Assembly: GCA_008360955.1 (NCBI GenBank)
Contig: LUCM01011122.1
Location: 1-64,000, forward strand
Length of the DNA stretch: 64,000 nt
From: Fasciolopsis buskii
Taxonomy: Eukaryota; Platyhelminthes; Trematoda; Plagiorchiida; Fasciolidae
Direction of reading: 5' to 3'
Shown here piece after piece: positions 21,905 to 35,180 of the stretch. The stretch's first letter is position 1, and each line of letters opens with the position of its first letter. The notes under the pieces are model-generated. The model was not told the origin of the DNA, searched no databases, and saw only the letters and a program-made list of their open reading frames with translations. A program made the position numbers and the translations under genes.

Positions 21905-23865
21905 ATTTACGATACAAATTTCTTAAAACGCTGGGCCAAGGAAAAGGGAAATTTCCTAATTACATCTTTTTTGCCCAGTTGGGAATGTTCTAAAGACTCT
22001 TGAAGTTCGCTCGGGAATGTTTAGTCCTTTCGATCAAGTGTCGAGTGCACTGGTTATTGGGATGGAAAAATTCTCTGAATTCTCATCAAATCCTAATCGT
22101 TGAGCTTGACGATTAGATCGTAAGCGTTTCATCCCTAGTTGATGTGGTCTCTTCAGGGTCTAGGCGTAAATGAGTGTAGTACTCTGCATTTAAAGGATTT
22201 ATGATGCAGACACACAGATGAGGAACTATGCGAACAGGATGAGGAGCTACCGCAGAAGGCTTTGCAACAATGAAAAACCATGCAGTAAATGCCAACTGTC
22301 TTATCATGACCTTTTTTAATTGGGAGCCAAGTTGTGTAGGGTTTTTAGTAAAACATACAGGTGATCCTAGGCTGCTTACATTGAAGACACGCATCACAGG
22401 AGTCAGCTAAGAACCAGTGCTAATCAAGCACGTCATCATGTGTCGTTGATCTCAGTCAACCCGGAGGGTCTCGCGGACATGTTCTTCGGCTCGGAACTCA
22501 TTATCCTAAACTGGGATTTCAGGTCCGGAACCCGCTAGATACAGTTCTGGATGGTCCTCCGAAGTTAGACGAGAAATTTGCATGGTGAATCCCTTAATGG
22601 TTTACTCCAGTCCACCGCTCCGAATAAATAGCAACATCGGGCAAATTGGAGCTTCTGAGGCGAATTACAGTCAAATCATATTATTTTAATGTTTAATGGT
22701 TTGTTCATTTTCGTCTCGCAAAAGGCTTTTACTTTAGAAGCATAGTAAGATTTATGACGGCATTCAGTGTCTCGCCTTGATTTTAGTTTTTCGCAGTAAG
22801 TCACCCTGGTTTGTTGAAAAAGGGCTTTTAGTTGCTCCGAAAATTCATAAGAAATGTCTCTGGTTGCTGTCTCATAGCTAACGGTCCCGTTGAGTGTTTG
22901 TCGAAGGGTCTATCTACTGAGCTGACAACATATGACGGCCTCGGGCTTTCTTTCCGACTGACAAGTTACCCTATGACTTGGAACTGGAGACTAGAAATGG
23001 AGAATATTAACAATGTGGGGAGCGTTTTATGATTCAAAATAAATAAGAACTAGCACAACAATTACTGGAAAGAATGAAAGATAAGTTTTCGTCAAAACTC
23101 TGTGCTTAGAATGCTGCGATGATACTCACACCATCCTTGTAACGACGCTTGCTGAACCTAGAACTGACAGTCGCAAACAACTTCAGTCAACGACACAAGA
23201 CTCCATCGATAGCCTGAATCTGCTCAATATGAATATGTTTAATTTCCAAGATAATTCCACACAATAATTATCATACATCGGTAAATGTGAGACATAAGTG
23301 GAACGCAAGGCCGAGCCGAGGGAAACAATGGCTACTCTATTTGACTCCCCGCTATCGAAAGAGGGCAAACAAATAGTGCATGAATTTGTTATCTTCCCAT
23401 GGTCACAACTTCGTGTGTGATCTCACCGTTCGGTTGCACAGTTGTACACCACTGCGTGGAATAGGTGGGTAACACTACTGTTCCAAAGTCTTCTGATTTG
23501 CAAACGGTTACTAACCTCTGGAGCTCAAAATGCAAGCTGTCACGTCGGTTAACTTACTGAATATCGCCAATGGATCCCTCGAAGATGGGAAGATCAACAG
23601 CCTCCTAACACTTTAACGGGAACATTTGTTATTCACGAATGTTAATGAGCGCGGCGAGGGTCTCGATCATTTTCTGTAGCTGGGTGGGCACAGATCAGCA
23701 AGAACGGTTGTTAATTTTTTAAGATTCATGTTTGGTTAGTGGGAACCGGCAACCTAAATCTCGAGACGTAGTGGAGAACTACATTGGGTCTCAATAATTC
23801 CGGGCGCGGTAATGAGCTGGTGGACAACAAATTGCCACATACCACATACAAAACCGTACTTCCAA
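21905..23865. other. no recognised gene
   Basis: No gene recognised. Frames of 60-94 codons here have no motifs. Confidence 0.45.
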
Positions 23866-23940
23866 TCTGGGAGTCGAACCCGGATGCCATCGCGCAAAGA
23901 AGGATCGCAGTGTAACTCGTGTTCTAGGTATCCAAGCCTC
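23866..23940 (-). repeat. tRNA-like SINE head
   Basis: On the minus strand a perfect B box GGTTCGACTCC (23870-23880) sits in the context GCATCCGGGTTCGACTCCC, typical of tRNA-derived SINEs. An A box is not convincing and no complete cloverleaf forms. Confidence 0.5.
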
Positions 23941-24979
23941 AAGTATCACAGTTTATATTAGTGAACAGAGGTCTAAATCCGAGTAATAAGATACGTTTCT
24001 GCTGTGCATTCATATTATAAGTGCCGTCAGCAAAACTGAGGTACCATGCGGAGCGCACTTTTCAAGTCATTAGTGAGCAAGCTTCAAGATTATTCCCAAG
24101 CGAACGACAAAACGTTAGCCCAATTTGTGTTTGACAGCATCCAGGTACTCCTCCGTTTGTTCGAAAATCAGTTTATTTCCTGACGAATTTTTCGACGCAC
24201 TTCGTCCCAGACAGGTTCGGTGAGCTCACCTCCGGTGCAGAAAACAGCTTGGGTTCACAAGTTTAGAGACTGTATAAAATCAAAAGATTGGCGAAAAAAC
24301 AATGGAATAATGTGGCTGAAGTCAATACAAAACCGGCGATTTACCAACTAGACAACCCAATCAGGCCTGGTAATACCACGATGCTATTTCCACACTATAG
24401 CTTTGATTCTACCAATAATCCAATACGAGTACTTGTGGAAATGAAACACTAAATTATTAAAGGAAGACATTTTTGATCCAAAATAACTTAACTTAGAACA
24501 AAAATCAGTTAAAAAATAACGATAGTGAAATAGTAACACACACATGTGCTTACCATGGAGATAACTTGGATTGGAACCGTGGGTACCATGGAGAGTAGGC
24601 ATCATTTATGATATCGAGTGAGAGCGAAAGACAAATCCGATGTCTACAGTGTGCAAGTATGACCTGGAAGATTTGCGGTTTGTGTTTGGACAGTGAAATT
24701 GGAAGAACAATTATTCAAGCGTCAATTTAGACAGGATCAGAAATTCCTGTAAGATATCACTGGTCTGAGCCAGTCTCCGTTTGGCCATATTTTTCCGCCA
24801 AATTTTCAAAATTCTGCTATCACAATCTGGAAACCAATAAACAAAATGGTATTATCTGTTTGTTCGGATACGGTTCAGGTTCGAAAATTCCCAAATTGAC
24901 GGTGAATCGAACCTGGACATATTTTATATTATTCTGATTGACAACGATTGACACCCCCGGATGAGCCGCATAGGATTAC
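23941..24979. other. no recognised gene
   Basis: No gene. Contains a small inverted pair of TTCGA-containing blocks at 24876-24917 (see findings). Confidence 0.45.
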
Positions 24980-25365
24980 TTGGACATTGTGATGGGCAGG
25001 CGCGTAAACCACGTCATAAAACCTGGTGTAGCTTTTCTGTGGCCTATGTAGATAACCAGTCAATAAGACTGAGACAACAGATGATCTTGCAGTTCAAACA
25101 CGCGGCAAGTGCCACGGGACCAAATGAATTCCACCAACCGGGATTCTTCCCATTTTTTTAAATAAACTTGTGATTTGTGAATAAAGCCTAACGTTAAATT
25201 CGCATTATGCTTATTCGCCTGCTTTCAGTCCGAGTGATTCCGGTGCGGATTGGTAATACGTGCCCGCAGATTAATGCTAGTTGCTGAATTTCGTATTACG
25301 ATTTCAAGTACAAACATTACAATAACAGTCCACCGCAAACGAACAGTTTTGAGTGTGTAACGTGT
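24980..25365 (+). mobile_element. unclassified ~0.4 kb dispersed element, copy D
   Basis: Aligns almost end to end with copy A. TWCSFSVAYVDN here matches RCNFAVTFIDN in A; the middle block ATTCCACCAACCGGGATTC matches A near 830-847; and ATTACGATTTCAAGTACAAA (25295-25314) is nearly identical to A near 995-1012. GCAGTTCAAAC near 25091 is B-box-like, hinting at a tRNA-derived origin, but no A box is clear. Confidence 0.7.
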
Positions 25366-26889
25366 AATACTTTGTTTATACGTATATATATATGTGTTAG
25401 TCAAGTTCACAAGTAATGATTCAATATATTAATAGAACACAGGTTAGCCAATAAACTTGTTTTCAGTGATTCGGAATCTTCTTATTACATCAAGATGTAT
25501 TGCATAAGTTTTAGAGGATTGGGTCTACGTAATGTTGAGAAAATAATGAACGATGGTAATCCGTGGATAGTAACATTTATTGGGCAATGTAACTAAATGA
25601 ATGCAAGCCACTGAAACAAGCTTATTCGCCAGCTCGTTTTCTCTTAGTGTTCCTTGCGGAAAGTTTCAATCAATCTAATATATGCATACGTATTATATAT
25701 ACATACATACGTACATCCAACTGTCCGATTTCTTACTCTTGCTATTATCAGTAACTCAAACGTCCATTCCCGTGTATGGCATACGCATTTGGTTTCACGT
25801 GATCGAGTCGATTGACATGTCTTGCATGCCACATGCGTAAGGAGACCGGATACCTGGTTCACCAGTGTTGTAGTGAGAATCGGATTTGGTTCGCATAATG
25901 GTGGATGTAGAGAATGTCTACAGAAGATCAGAATCACTAAATCATTCTTATGGAACGTGGTTAATTCACCTACATGAAGTTTTATTCTCAAAGCTTGGTT
26001 ACTGGAAAAATTAATGGCCACAAATGGTTACCTCATTCCTCGGGGTAAACTCAGTCCATATTCCTAGAGTATGGACTGAATGATAAATTTCGAGAAGACT
26101 TTGATTACCTCTGGAAATCAGTTAGAAAAGACTAAAAAATCGACTAATTTTAACAAATAACAAGACATCTATTGGGTTATATTAGTTCGAGGCCCTCTGC
26201 CCTTGGACAAACTCATCGATTTGATACCATTAAGCACTGGGAGAAAAAAAGTTGTCTCGAACAATCCAATGTACCGATCACAAGAACATGTAGTTGGCTA
26301 CCAGTAGAAATAATTCCGGGCATCATATGCGGCATTTCGGCCGCTCCGAAACCTTTGCATGTCAACACTACAAAATAGGTTTGCGCAGTAATCTGGGATT
26401 TGTGATGATAACTCGCGTTGGTAACACTCAACTTATGGACCGCATCATACGGAGGCGAGGTCAATTGGCAAATGTGTTGCAATAAACCAGGAAAATAGAG
26501 AACTTTCAATCCATGTATGGTTTCCAGTAGCAGTCTAGTTGACAAATGGAAACTAAAAATATCATTTAAAGAGTACTGAACTCATTTTTGATGGAAATAA
26601 TCATTGCTCAAGCTGACCCGGCCTCAATATTCATGTTCAGTTTTGCTAGTGACTGCTAAAAGGTCCTCTATCCGATACGGCTTTCTTACTTGGATTGAGT
26701 TACCCACGCTTTTCTGTAACTGTTGGTCTTCTGTAACCATATAACATCTTCAGTAGAAATATGTTAACAAAAAGAACTTAGGTGGTCGTATCTACGGGAC
26801 AGTGAAATGACCCATACATACCAGCACTAGGAGTTAATGATAAAAAAAACCGAAACTCTGATTCCGCAAATTTGTCCTCACCCGTTCCT
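25366..26889. other. no recognised gene
   Basis: No gene supported. Minus-strand frames of 125 codons (25644-26021) and 110 codons (26213-26545) show no domain or compositional sign of coding. A perfect 10 bp hairpin lies at 26051-26079. Confidence 0.4.
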
Positions 26890-26899
26890 TTATGATTTT

Positions 26900-27580
26900 T
26901 CTATCTGATTATAAGGACTGTCAACTTATTGGTCAAACAGAATGCAATCCACGCTTGTCATTACCGCTATTACCTGGGGCAACGAAGCTACATTACTGGG
27001 TCACAAAATTCTGCAACTGTCTAGATTTTTCCAGTGTAGCCGCTTCAGAATGGATTCAAGCAACCACCTTTGGATATCATTACGATAGTCACATAAAAAT
27101 CTGCCTTCAAACCGCTGTTTGAGGTTACATCAGTGACTGCAAGTTGTTATACAGACCTATGCACTCTACAGGTGCTTCCATTGAGCACCACTAGATCTCG
27201 ATTATTTTTATAAATCAGTCAGGTACACTTTTCTCGATCCCAAATCAGCCTTTGACGGTGTACCATCGCCGTTTCTCGTCTAAACTCGAATTATTTGACT
27301 TTTATGTATAGTTACTTAGTAGGTTGAACGACTATTCTTCGGAAGCAACTAACGCAGCAGAGTGAGTTCGACGATTTATAGAAATCTCAGTAATCAGTGC
27401 AAGTGTTCTTCACGATGCACTTTCTCCGTGTTAGTTTTAAACACACGGGTAGTATACTTGTTTCCTATCCAGACCACCACTGTAAGCATAAAGACAACAC
27501 TGTTCTGTCCCTGGTCCGTGCGAATAAATCTGACTTCGTTGACTTCTTTAAAAATTGGTCGCATTCACAACCTTTCCAGT
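26900..27580 (+). mobile_element. decayed LINE reverse transcriptase (CR1/Jockey-like?)
   Basis: The best evidence is YTFLDPKSAFDGVPSPFLV near 27225-27285, the first catalytic aspartate motif of non-LTR RTs (VYLDFKSAFDSVPH in intact relatives). Upstream, at 26892-27122, SSVAASEWIQATTF could be the SG..PSEWK.A block. Downstream, ISASVLHDALSPC in another frame could be the GS.LGPLLF block. Frames shift at least twice. The clade assignment is weak; the first motif is solid. Confidence 0.5.
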
Positions 27581-29800
27581 AAATCTGGTCGACCGTTAAA
27601 CACTGCCAAGTGTAAATGATGATGTTTTTTTTCCTGCCATTCGTCCGTTGTTTATTGAACGCATTATCACCACTAAGTTTGTGGTGTGTGTATTGATCAA
27701 CCCGCATCAAAGCACTTTGTTTGCGTTACTGTTCATTGTCATTATGAACCACAAACATGTGCCGTAAGGAAAATTGCCCCTGAAAGGTGATTGTTGTTTG
27801 TCAGGAGAAACACGATACTTCGATAACATATCACAACTTACGAATGACATTCAACACATGAGAAGACTCGCTCAGCTGGGCACAAACTCCGAAGGCATAG
27901 GTAGAATATGAGGGATTACCGTCTCCTGATGCAGACGGCTTTACTCACCGTGACATTTTCATTGCAAAGCCTCAACGCTTTGTTCCGTACCCGTTGAAAT
28001 GCACAATTTTTGCACCACACCCCCGGAAGAATTTCATTCATCAAACTTGTTCCCTACCTCTACGTTTGGTCCAATATGAGTATAGATTTTCATAGCTGGG
28101 CAAAATACTGTTTCATTTCAACAAAGAAATGTTCACCAAACTACCCCTACCTCATTTGCCCGAATAAGCACCGGTAACGGACCATTGGATATTTACCATG
28201 TCCTCCTTACATCGATCACTCCACGCATTGGCCAATGACTGCTATTAATACTGACACTTCGAATGAAATTCTATTGAGTTATTTTGCACCCCTGGATTTC
28301 AGCTTCCAGTATTCAGTCAACCGTCACCAGGGCCAGGGAGACAAGATTTCGGTCTAAACTAGTCACCAACTTATCCACTGAATTTGAACCAAAACACTGA
28401 AAGGACTGCGCACAATCAATCTTAAAATCGGTTTTTGGACAAATTCCATAGTCTGCGAAAAGTTATTCCCATCTTCACTCCTCCATAGAGTTTAGTGGAC
28501 AGGAGCTCTTCCGCTGGCAGTGTCAAGTGTCCTGTTGACATTCTCTGTCACGTCCTTGCAGCGAGTCGTTTTTCGCTCAATCCCAATGTTATAAACCCGT
28601 CCGCTTATTGCACTCGTACACAAAAATCCTCATATTCATTTCAATACGCCTTAACTTTCGCGCTACCAATATCCACGAGGATTTAAGCACAGGCACACGT
28701 TTTTATTCGTTGGTATACCTATAAGCCCACATTGCATCCAGAATGTTCGGGCCCATTTGTTATTGTAACACATAAAAGAGGAAGAAGACGTCTATTCTGG
28801 ATTCGTCTCGTCAGTCGGCAATCCACTCTGTTATCGCTATTTTTAGAAAGAAAAGCGGAGTTGTCCAGACACAAGCATTTGCTTATTAATCAAGATCCGA
28901 TTACCTATTTTGATCTTCAACGATCAACACTCACTGAACAATTCTTCTACCAGTTAATTTGCTCCATCATGATTCACTGACTTCCTCATGCGGAGGTTTT
29001 GCTCATATTATGGACTGATTTAATCAATGCGACATCACCGTAGAAGTGTTAATCTTTGACCAAGGCAATACCTAAACCGAATCGAAATCCAATACGCTTA
29101 TACCACGAGTGACCAATTTTTTCGACTCTGATCAACCTAATCACCCAGACTTCTGTGGTATCCACCATCTGAACGTAGCGTATCTTGACCAGCTACATGA
29201 TCCCATATGGCTTCACAAAAACACTCGATTCTGTGGACGATACTACTAAGCGTGTTGATCTTAGTGTCCAAAGTAACCTACAAACGGTTAACCCCTTTCT
29301 CGTTACCATAATCCGTTTTGAGAGAAAGACTGATCCTATCCCGCTGAACTTCTGCAAGCAACCACAATTACTTGATCAATACTCTTGGAGAAAGTATTGT
29401 TGAGTGTGGATCGATTTTTGTGTTCCGGACGTTTTGAATTCCGAAATATTTGAATCTTATCTGTACCCTTGACCGAGACCCATAACTTTGCTGAGGTTCG
29501 TAAACGCAATCGATCGGCTGTGAGTATGAGTACGGACCTCCAATGGTTGAAAAATACGGGGTCTCAGCACCACGGCTCTGCAATTTTTCTCCCAGTTTTA
29601 CCTATATCTCCCCTGTCCAGAGAATACTGGCAAAATATTTCCGCGTCATGTTACAACGTAATTAACATCGGTCGTTGCAGGGAAACTCCGTCGCTTGTTT
29701 TAGCAAATTGAAAAACCATGGATATTTGCTCTAATATTTATCGCTTCCATTTTTGCAGAACGGTGTACATATTTTCTCTTGTTCTATACTCATTTAATTT
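27581..29800. other. no recognised gene
   Basis: Probably more retroelement debris. Short frames such as 28732-28980 and 29185-29403 have faint retroelement flavour but no diagnostic motif, and I leave them unassigned. Confidence 0.35.
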
Positions 29801-29820
29801 ACACACACACACACACGCGC
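29801..29820. repeat. (CA)n short microsatellite
   Basis: Eight AC units followed by GCGC. Confidence 0.85.
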
Positions 29821-29932
29821 AAGCAAACATCGTCTCAGTTCGTGCGTAAATTTCTTCTATGTAGGTTGTAGAGGAATTATGTTGTTCCATTCCTAGCGCG
29901 TGTCATTTCAAGTAAAAAGGGTAAGGTAATCT

Positions 29933-30142
29933 TATTGTGAATGATATAATGTTAATAACACAGCGTTGTTGGTAGATGTAATGCACGAAAGTTTCGACTA
30001 CTGTGGGTAGTCTTTTGTTTGATTGTAAAACTTGCCACGGTATTCGAAACGTTGATGCATTACAGCTACTAACAAGGCTGCGTTATCGACATTATATCAT
30101 TTACAATAAAAACCAATAAATGGCGTATCGACTTTTCGATAA
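29933..30142. repeat. foldback element with 65 bp arms, copy 1
   Basis: 29933-29997 is the reverse complement of 30044-30108 with about ten mismatches; TATTGTGAATGATATAATG pairs with CATTATATCATTTACAATA. A 46 bp spacer separates them. Past the right arm the sequence AAAACCAATAAATGGC followed by TTTTCGATA is shared with the solo arm at 35976-36058, so the family unit extends to about 30142. Confidence 0.8.
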
Positions 30143-30729
30143 TGTATTTTGAGACAAATTGTTTGGATGGAACGCATTTTACAACTATGCTCAAATTGCC
30201 TGTGGTTTTAGTATTATTAAGACAAAACTTTCATTGCTTCATTTCCCGTTGAAAAGCAAAGAAATCATTTCGTAAAACGGAGCATAAAGCCGCAAGAAAG
30301 GTTTCGTTCAAACTTGAATTCTGGGTACGTGAAGAAAATCATCAACAAATGAAACGGCCGCTGGGATTCCTAACCCCTGTGTACCTACTGAATTCCGCGG
30401 ACCACTTCATTGTTTATGGTTCATCAGTCCCGCAATGGCCCACCGATTAGAGGGGTTTCGAAAACGTCAAACCGGAAGTGCTCCTGTTCGGATTTTACCT
30501 AGACCTTGCCAGTCACATGACCACACGATTAAAATGACCTAGAGATTGGTTATGAAGTCCTAGATCTGCAGGTAGAAGTGAATATCCATAGCATGGGAAG
30601 CTCTTATATCAACAAATGGATAATTGAAACTTAAACCGGAGTACCGTGAACAAGAAATAACCAAGATGACGCAATCTATCTTGTGTTTCGGAAGACAGCA
30701 AATATTTAACAAATCGAAATGTGAGTTGT
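30143..30729. other. no recognised gene
   Basis: Nothing recognised in this stretch. Confidence 0.45.
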
Positions 30730-30782
30730 TGGAGCCGGGGAGAATCGAACTTCGCAATGGATGCCGCCTAAGCACCACGCGC
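30730..30782 (-). repeat. tRNA-like SINE head
   Basis: On the minus strand GCGCGTGGTGCTTAGGC can serve as an A box region, and AGTTCGATTCT (30741-30751) is a good B box, spaced as in a tRNA. No closed acceptor stem is seen. Confidence 0.45.
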
Positions 30783-31371
30783 ACATCAAAAGGGCATGGT
30801 CTTGCGCCTCGGCTGACAGAGTAGAGCCGCTGCAAAAATCTGCTAAATTGAGTAGTAGTATGTTATCTCACCGACAGCGCACAACATTTGATGCTTCTCA
30901 TCAAGGAATGTTTGGCCTCCGATAAGAGGAACACAATCGAAACATAAACCTCGTCAATAATAAACTATATCCTCTAATACACGTTTCACAACGAACGTTA
31001 CTGTGTTAAAAGGTGAGAATTCGATCTTAGATGGAAATTCTAGACTGTCAACTGAACCTTCAGAGATCAAATTCCGCGGCATTGTCAACCGAAGAAAAAT
31101 CTACTGGTGGCGAACAATGGGATAGGACAGTTGTGAAAAAATTGGTGATGCTTGTTCCACACAGTCCTTTAATAACTCGGGAGTACGCCTGCTACCGTAC
31201 GAGGAGGCCTCAGTTCGGAAATAGAATAAAGTTGTTTCCAACAGGCCATACTCCAGCCTTTCAGAGTCATCGTTACCGTTTTTGCTCAATTCCTTCATTA
31301 ACGAGACAGCAATGTACTTCATTTTTAACAGGGTATCTCGGCCAATAGAGGGCTGCCAACTAAGTCGACTG
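30783..31371. other. no recognised gene
   Basis: Nothing recognised apart from overlapping short frames on both strands. Confidence 0.4.
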
Positions 31372-31444
31372 ATGGTAGTAGGATTCGAATCCACGACCTT
31401 CAGGCTGAAATGCCTCCTTGTTGATCACCTGACCGACGCCGGTG
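31372..31444 (-). repeat. tRNA-like SINE head
   Basis: On the minus strand CTGAAGGTCGTGG followed by ATTCGAATCC reproduces the variable and T-arm of a tRNA with a perfect B box (31381-31392). The D-arm side is degenerate, so this is a tRNA relic. Confidence 0.5.
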
Positions 31445-34400
31445 GTTCAAGAAGCGTTGGTTTAGGAAGGAGGGGCGTCTTAAACTACGGAAAATGTCAC
31501 GGTATAAATCCGTGCACAAAATTTGCTGACAGTCATACCATCCATACCTTAGCGTTCGGGTGCGATTGTCACGGATTCGAGGTTTTTCATATCCCCATTT
31601 GGGAGCCATCGATTTACGGTGTATTTCTTGAGTAAGAAATAGAGGAACTAACGGATTATAATCAGTTCAGTCCAGTTTCAAGCTCGGAAATTACGTGAAC
31701 GAAGGCGGAAGGGGGACGGGGTGGGGTGGAAATGACACAAATGATACCATAGCGTTTCCACTTCCCGTGATCTCGACACTGGTGAATTTCTATCCACGGC
31801 TGAACGGGCATATTTGGTCAGTCATTTTCAGTCAACTGTGCCAGTATTTATCGATCGATTTCAGTACAACGTGCATTTAGTTGTCCTACTTATTTTTCAG
31901 AAAAACATGCTTACAGATAGGTCACAAATGGCAGTGACGTGGGCGTGTGTGCACATCTCAGTGATTCACGCGTCTGTTCGATTTGCCTGCCACATCCCGC
32001 CAAACACACATACACACATGCAGACGCACCTACACGAGCACTAAAAACTTCAAGTTTTACCACGGCGAAAGTGAAAAATCAGCGGAAGACAGAGAGGACC
32101 ATTCTGACAGGGGATTTCCGGCCCATTTTGTAGCGCGACACCTCGTGACCAACAAAATTCAATCAAATCATCAACTCAGTCTAGCAGCCAAATTGCTCGG
32201 TAATTCTCGCGAGTAGAAGGGCATTTCAGTCAACTGGCACATCCTAGTACCACCTTAAATGGGCTTGGTAAACCTTGTTGAAATTAGACGAGATAATCAA
32301 ACAAAAAAACAGTAACCAGCCGGTGAACGAAATTGGCCATTTTGTGTAATAAGGGATTTGATTTATCATCTAGATGATTCACTATGCATCATTGAAAACT
32401 ATGAACCTATTGTACACCTGTTTCATCTATGTCTAAGATGTCCAGCTCATAACAGATCGTCCTGGGCTGGAGTCCCAGTTCCGTTGAATGATAAATCATA
32501 TTCCCGTCATCATCATGGTTCGAGTTTAAACAGTGGAGAAAGCTCTCCTGAACGCAGCCTTTCTCACCGAGTACATGCTGGAGTAGAAAGAACGAATATA
32601 CAAAGTAGGTGGGCAGTGGACCTAAAGCAGCAGAAAAAAACAAATGCCGCGGTAGCAAACATACACATAGAATAGAGTCTAACTGTTCAAACGCAATTTC
32701 AGTCACTCCCCCAGTGGTCATGGTTCACTGCCATATCATTCAGTGTCTCTATCTAATTGGTTGACGAGTCTTTCGGACTCCAACCACAAAGACAAGTCAC
32801 CTAATTTACCTAAATTCATGTTCGAAACTGTCACTTAATCTCTTGACTTCCACATGGCTTCTTCCGCTCGGTGGGTGAAAAGCAAAATAAGACACGGTAT
32901 AGCGGACGCAACACGTGACTCAAGTGGTCATACAATTCCAAGCACTACGTTGCGATCTGAAAGACAAACGCGCTTTCCGAGGAGTGACGGCAGTTTTGGT
33001 AGCGTTAGGTGTGTAAGAACACTGAAATGCCGAATGAGTGAACAGAACAAAACCTGCCACGGTCAAAAATTTCTTACTGTGTAGACATACTTTACGAGAA
33101 ATTTTTCGCATTCGTAGTGACCTGTGTGCGGTATGTAGGCAGCATCTTCATTTCATCAATGGCGTGATAAAGATCACCAAAATTTTGTCAAGAGCTATTA
33201 TTACGGAACAGAACGCTACAAACGAAACTTGCCAAGGCTAGGAGAGAAATGAGAGAACGCTTAATGGCAAGCCGCCCTGACCATTAGGCCCATCAGCCTC
33301 AATCAGGGGAGTGAGTGCTCGTAGAATCCCAAGCATGCCTTGACATGGATGTATTTGTGGATAGTCATTTACTTTTATGTTCCAGGCCTCATGACGACAG
33401 TGGTTGGTAAAAAGTGGGTGAGGATGAGAGGAATAATGTCTGTCTTCTCGTTGTTGCCAGCAGTACGTGCTGCAGACGCATGGATGGACATTGTTTCCCT
33501 GAAAGCACACGGTCGACTTAGCGGTTATTGCCGTTCGTCAGGTGGGCGTACCCGGTACTGTCCTGTACTTTTATCCCTGTACATTCCTTTTTTAAGTCAG
33601 GAGCGCACATGGATGATGAATTCACGTGAGAATCACACGGTGATTCGTCAGCGGTTTTTAGTCGGTCAGACGAGGCTGACCTTCAGAAAGAACACCTACC
33701 TGGTGACCCTCACACGGATTCATCTTCCATGCACGCTCCTAACGCCTCAAATGAATTTCTGGTCCCACCTGTCCAGCTTCTTCGTAATTTTGTAGCTCGG
33801 TGAACTTCACACCTAACAGTTAGCTGACAGGGACAATAAGACAATAACTGTTGCGGACTTTACGAACATATTGCATGGTCAGCGTGACTGAAAATTCTAG
33901 TTTCTCCTGATACTGGTCATATTTCCTATACGGCCAAATAACCCTTTACTCCATTCGCACCAGCCTCCAGGAAATTCCTCTTTCACGCCACGGTGCTCGT
34001 TTGTAGTCTAAAACTGGATAAACTAAGATTAGATTACCAGGTATAACCGACTGTGTAATTAGGGCTTGTGATGTTTCAGTAATACAGACTATTTTATATT
34101 TGAAGACATTCTTCCGGAAGAGGCATTTTCACCAAAAAGCTGCATGCTCCTAAGTGATTTAGTTTATTTATTCGGAGAAGGTTCTTCGGAGGCAGTATTC
34201 AAAAAATAGATTTACGCCAAATCAGTGGGACAAATAGCGTAGAAGTTGAACGACTGTCCCCGAAGGAGATACTCGGGGGGAGGGCATTGATCCAGTTTTC
34301 GCCGGTGCGAGTTCTGTGACCAGAAATTTCAAGTGACTTGGAGGTGCTTAGAACAGAATAGCGTGGTAAGACTATTCACTGTGCTTACCGTTAAAATGAA

Positions 34401-34929
34401 GCTGATACACAATCACTTGATAGCATCCCGAGTACCTCTATACTCTTTTGGAATGGAGATCCCCATTGTGACTGCCGGAGTTCCATTCGCTTTTTGAGGA
34501 TCGCATGAGTGTTACATGGACCATCCGGAGACCAGCAAATCCACTTACCATTAGAAGTCAAACGATTTACTTTCCAGTCACAATCTTGTTGAACACATTC
34601 GTCTTCTATCCACCAACTTTTTAATATTTTATAAAATCCTAATAAGGTTCATCGAGTAGCTACTGCCATATGTGTTGAACAGTGCCATCCAACATGAAGG
34701 ACTACAGAAAGTCCTAAGCTGTGGATGCGAGTAGTCGCTTCATCATAAGAGATGAACCACAAATCAAGGTTCCATCAGTATGGACGACGCCGGGTGTCTG
34801 GAACCCCGAGAGATACTCGCCCTTAACTGCCCTGCCAATACTTTCAAATCGTCATAGACCTCAGGCACCCTCTGCTGATGAAATCCTACTCATTGCCTTC
34901 TCGGACTGGTGCTCCAACGAAAGTGGGCC
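31445..34929. other. no recognised gene
   Basis: No gene supported. The longest plus-strand frame (33340-33795, 151 codons) has no domain and sits among overlapping minus-strand frames. An interrupted CA-rich run lies near 31998-32040. Confidence 0.4.
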
Positions 34930-35180
34930 GTAGAACTCAGTCAGTTGAACGGGTAATGAATTTGAATAGATTAAAATATTTGGGACACATTGCACGCATT
35001 TCCCAAGATCAACGCACTAGGTATAAATACACTCTTCTCTGAGGTGGATCCCGGACATTTGGTGGAACACATTCGCCTATGACCACCGTCTACTAGCCCC
35101 ATTCAAAGTAGAGGAGAAAATCGGAAAACATGTCGCTGGTTTCACGCTCGAGGAGGAATTCAGAAGCCTCAAAAAAATGG
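34930..35180 (+). mobile_element. RTE-like LINE, C-terminal fragment
   Basis: 34945-35022 encodes VERVMNLNRLKYLGHIARIS then QDQRT. This is the NRLRWLGHVLRM signature of the domain after the RT in RTE-like elements; the copy at 58.1 kb reads LNRLRWLGHVLRMANTRLP. A stop follows soon after and the rest is frameshifted. Only about 80 codons can be assigned. Confidence 0.65.

Noticed and set aside
25644..26021. 125-codon minus-strand frame
   Set aside because: Its C-terminal end is encoded by a TA/CA-rich simple stretch; no domain.
28732..28980. GPFVIVTHKRG, faintly like the end of an LTR-element integrase
   Set aside because: No zinc-binding or catalytic integrase residues upstream; similarity is too short.
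29185..29403. GFTKTLDSVDD, faintly like an RT first-aspartate motif
   Set aside because: No other RT block is found at the expected distance in any frame.
33340..33795. 151-codon plus-strand open frame
   Set aside because: It has no domain, no signal or membrane pattern I trust, overlaps a 90-codon minus-strand frame, and lies among unassigned repeats.
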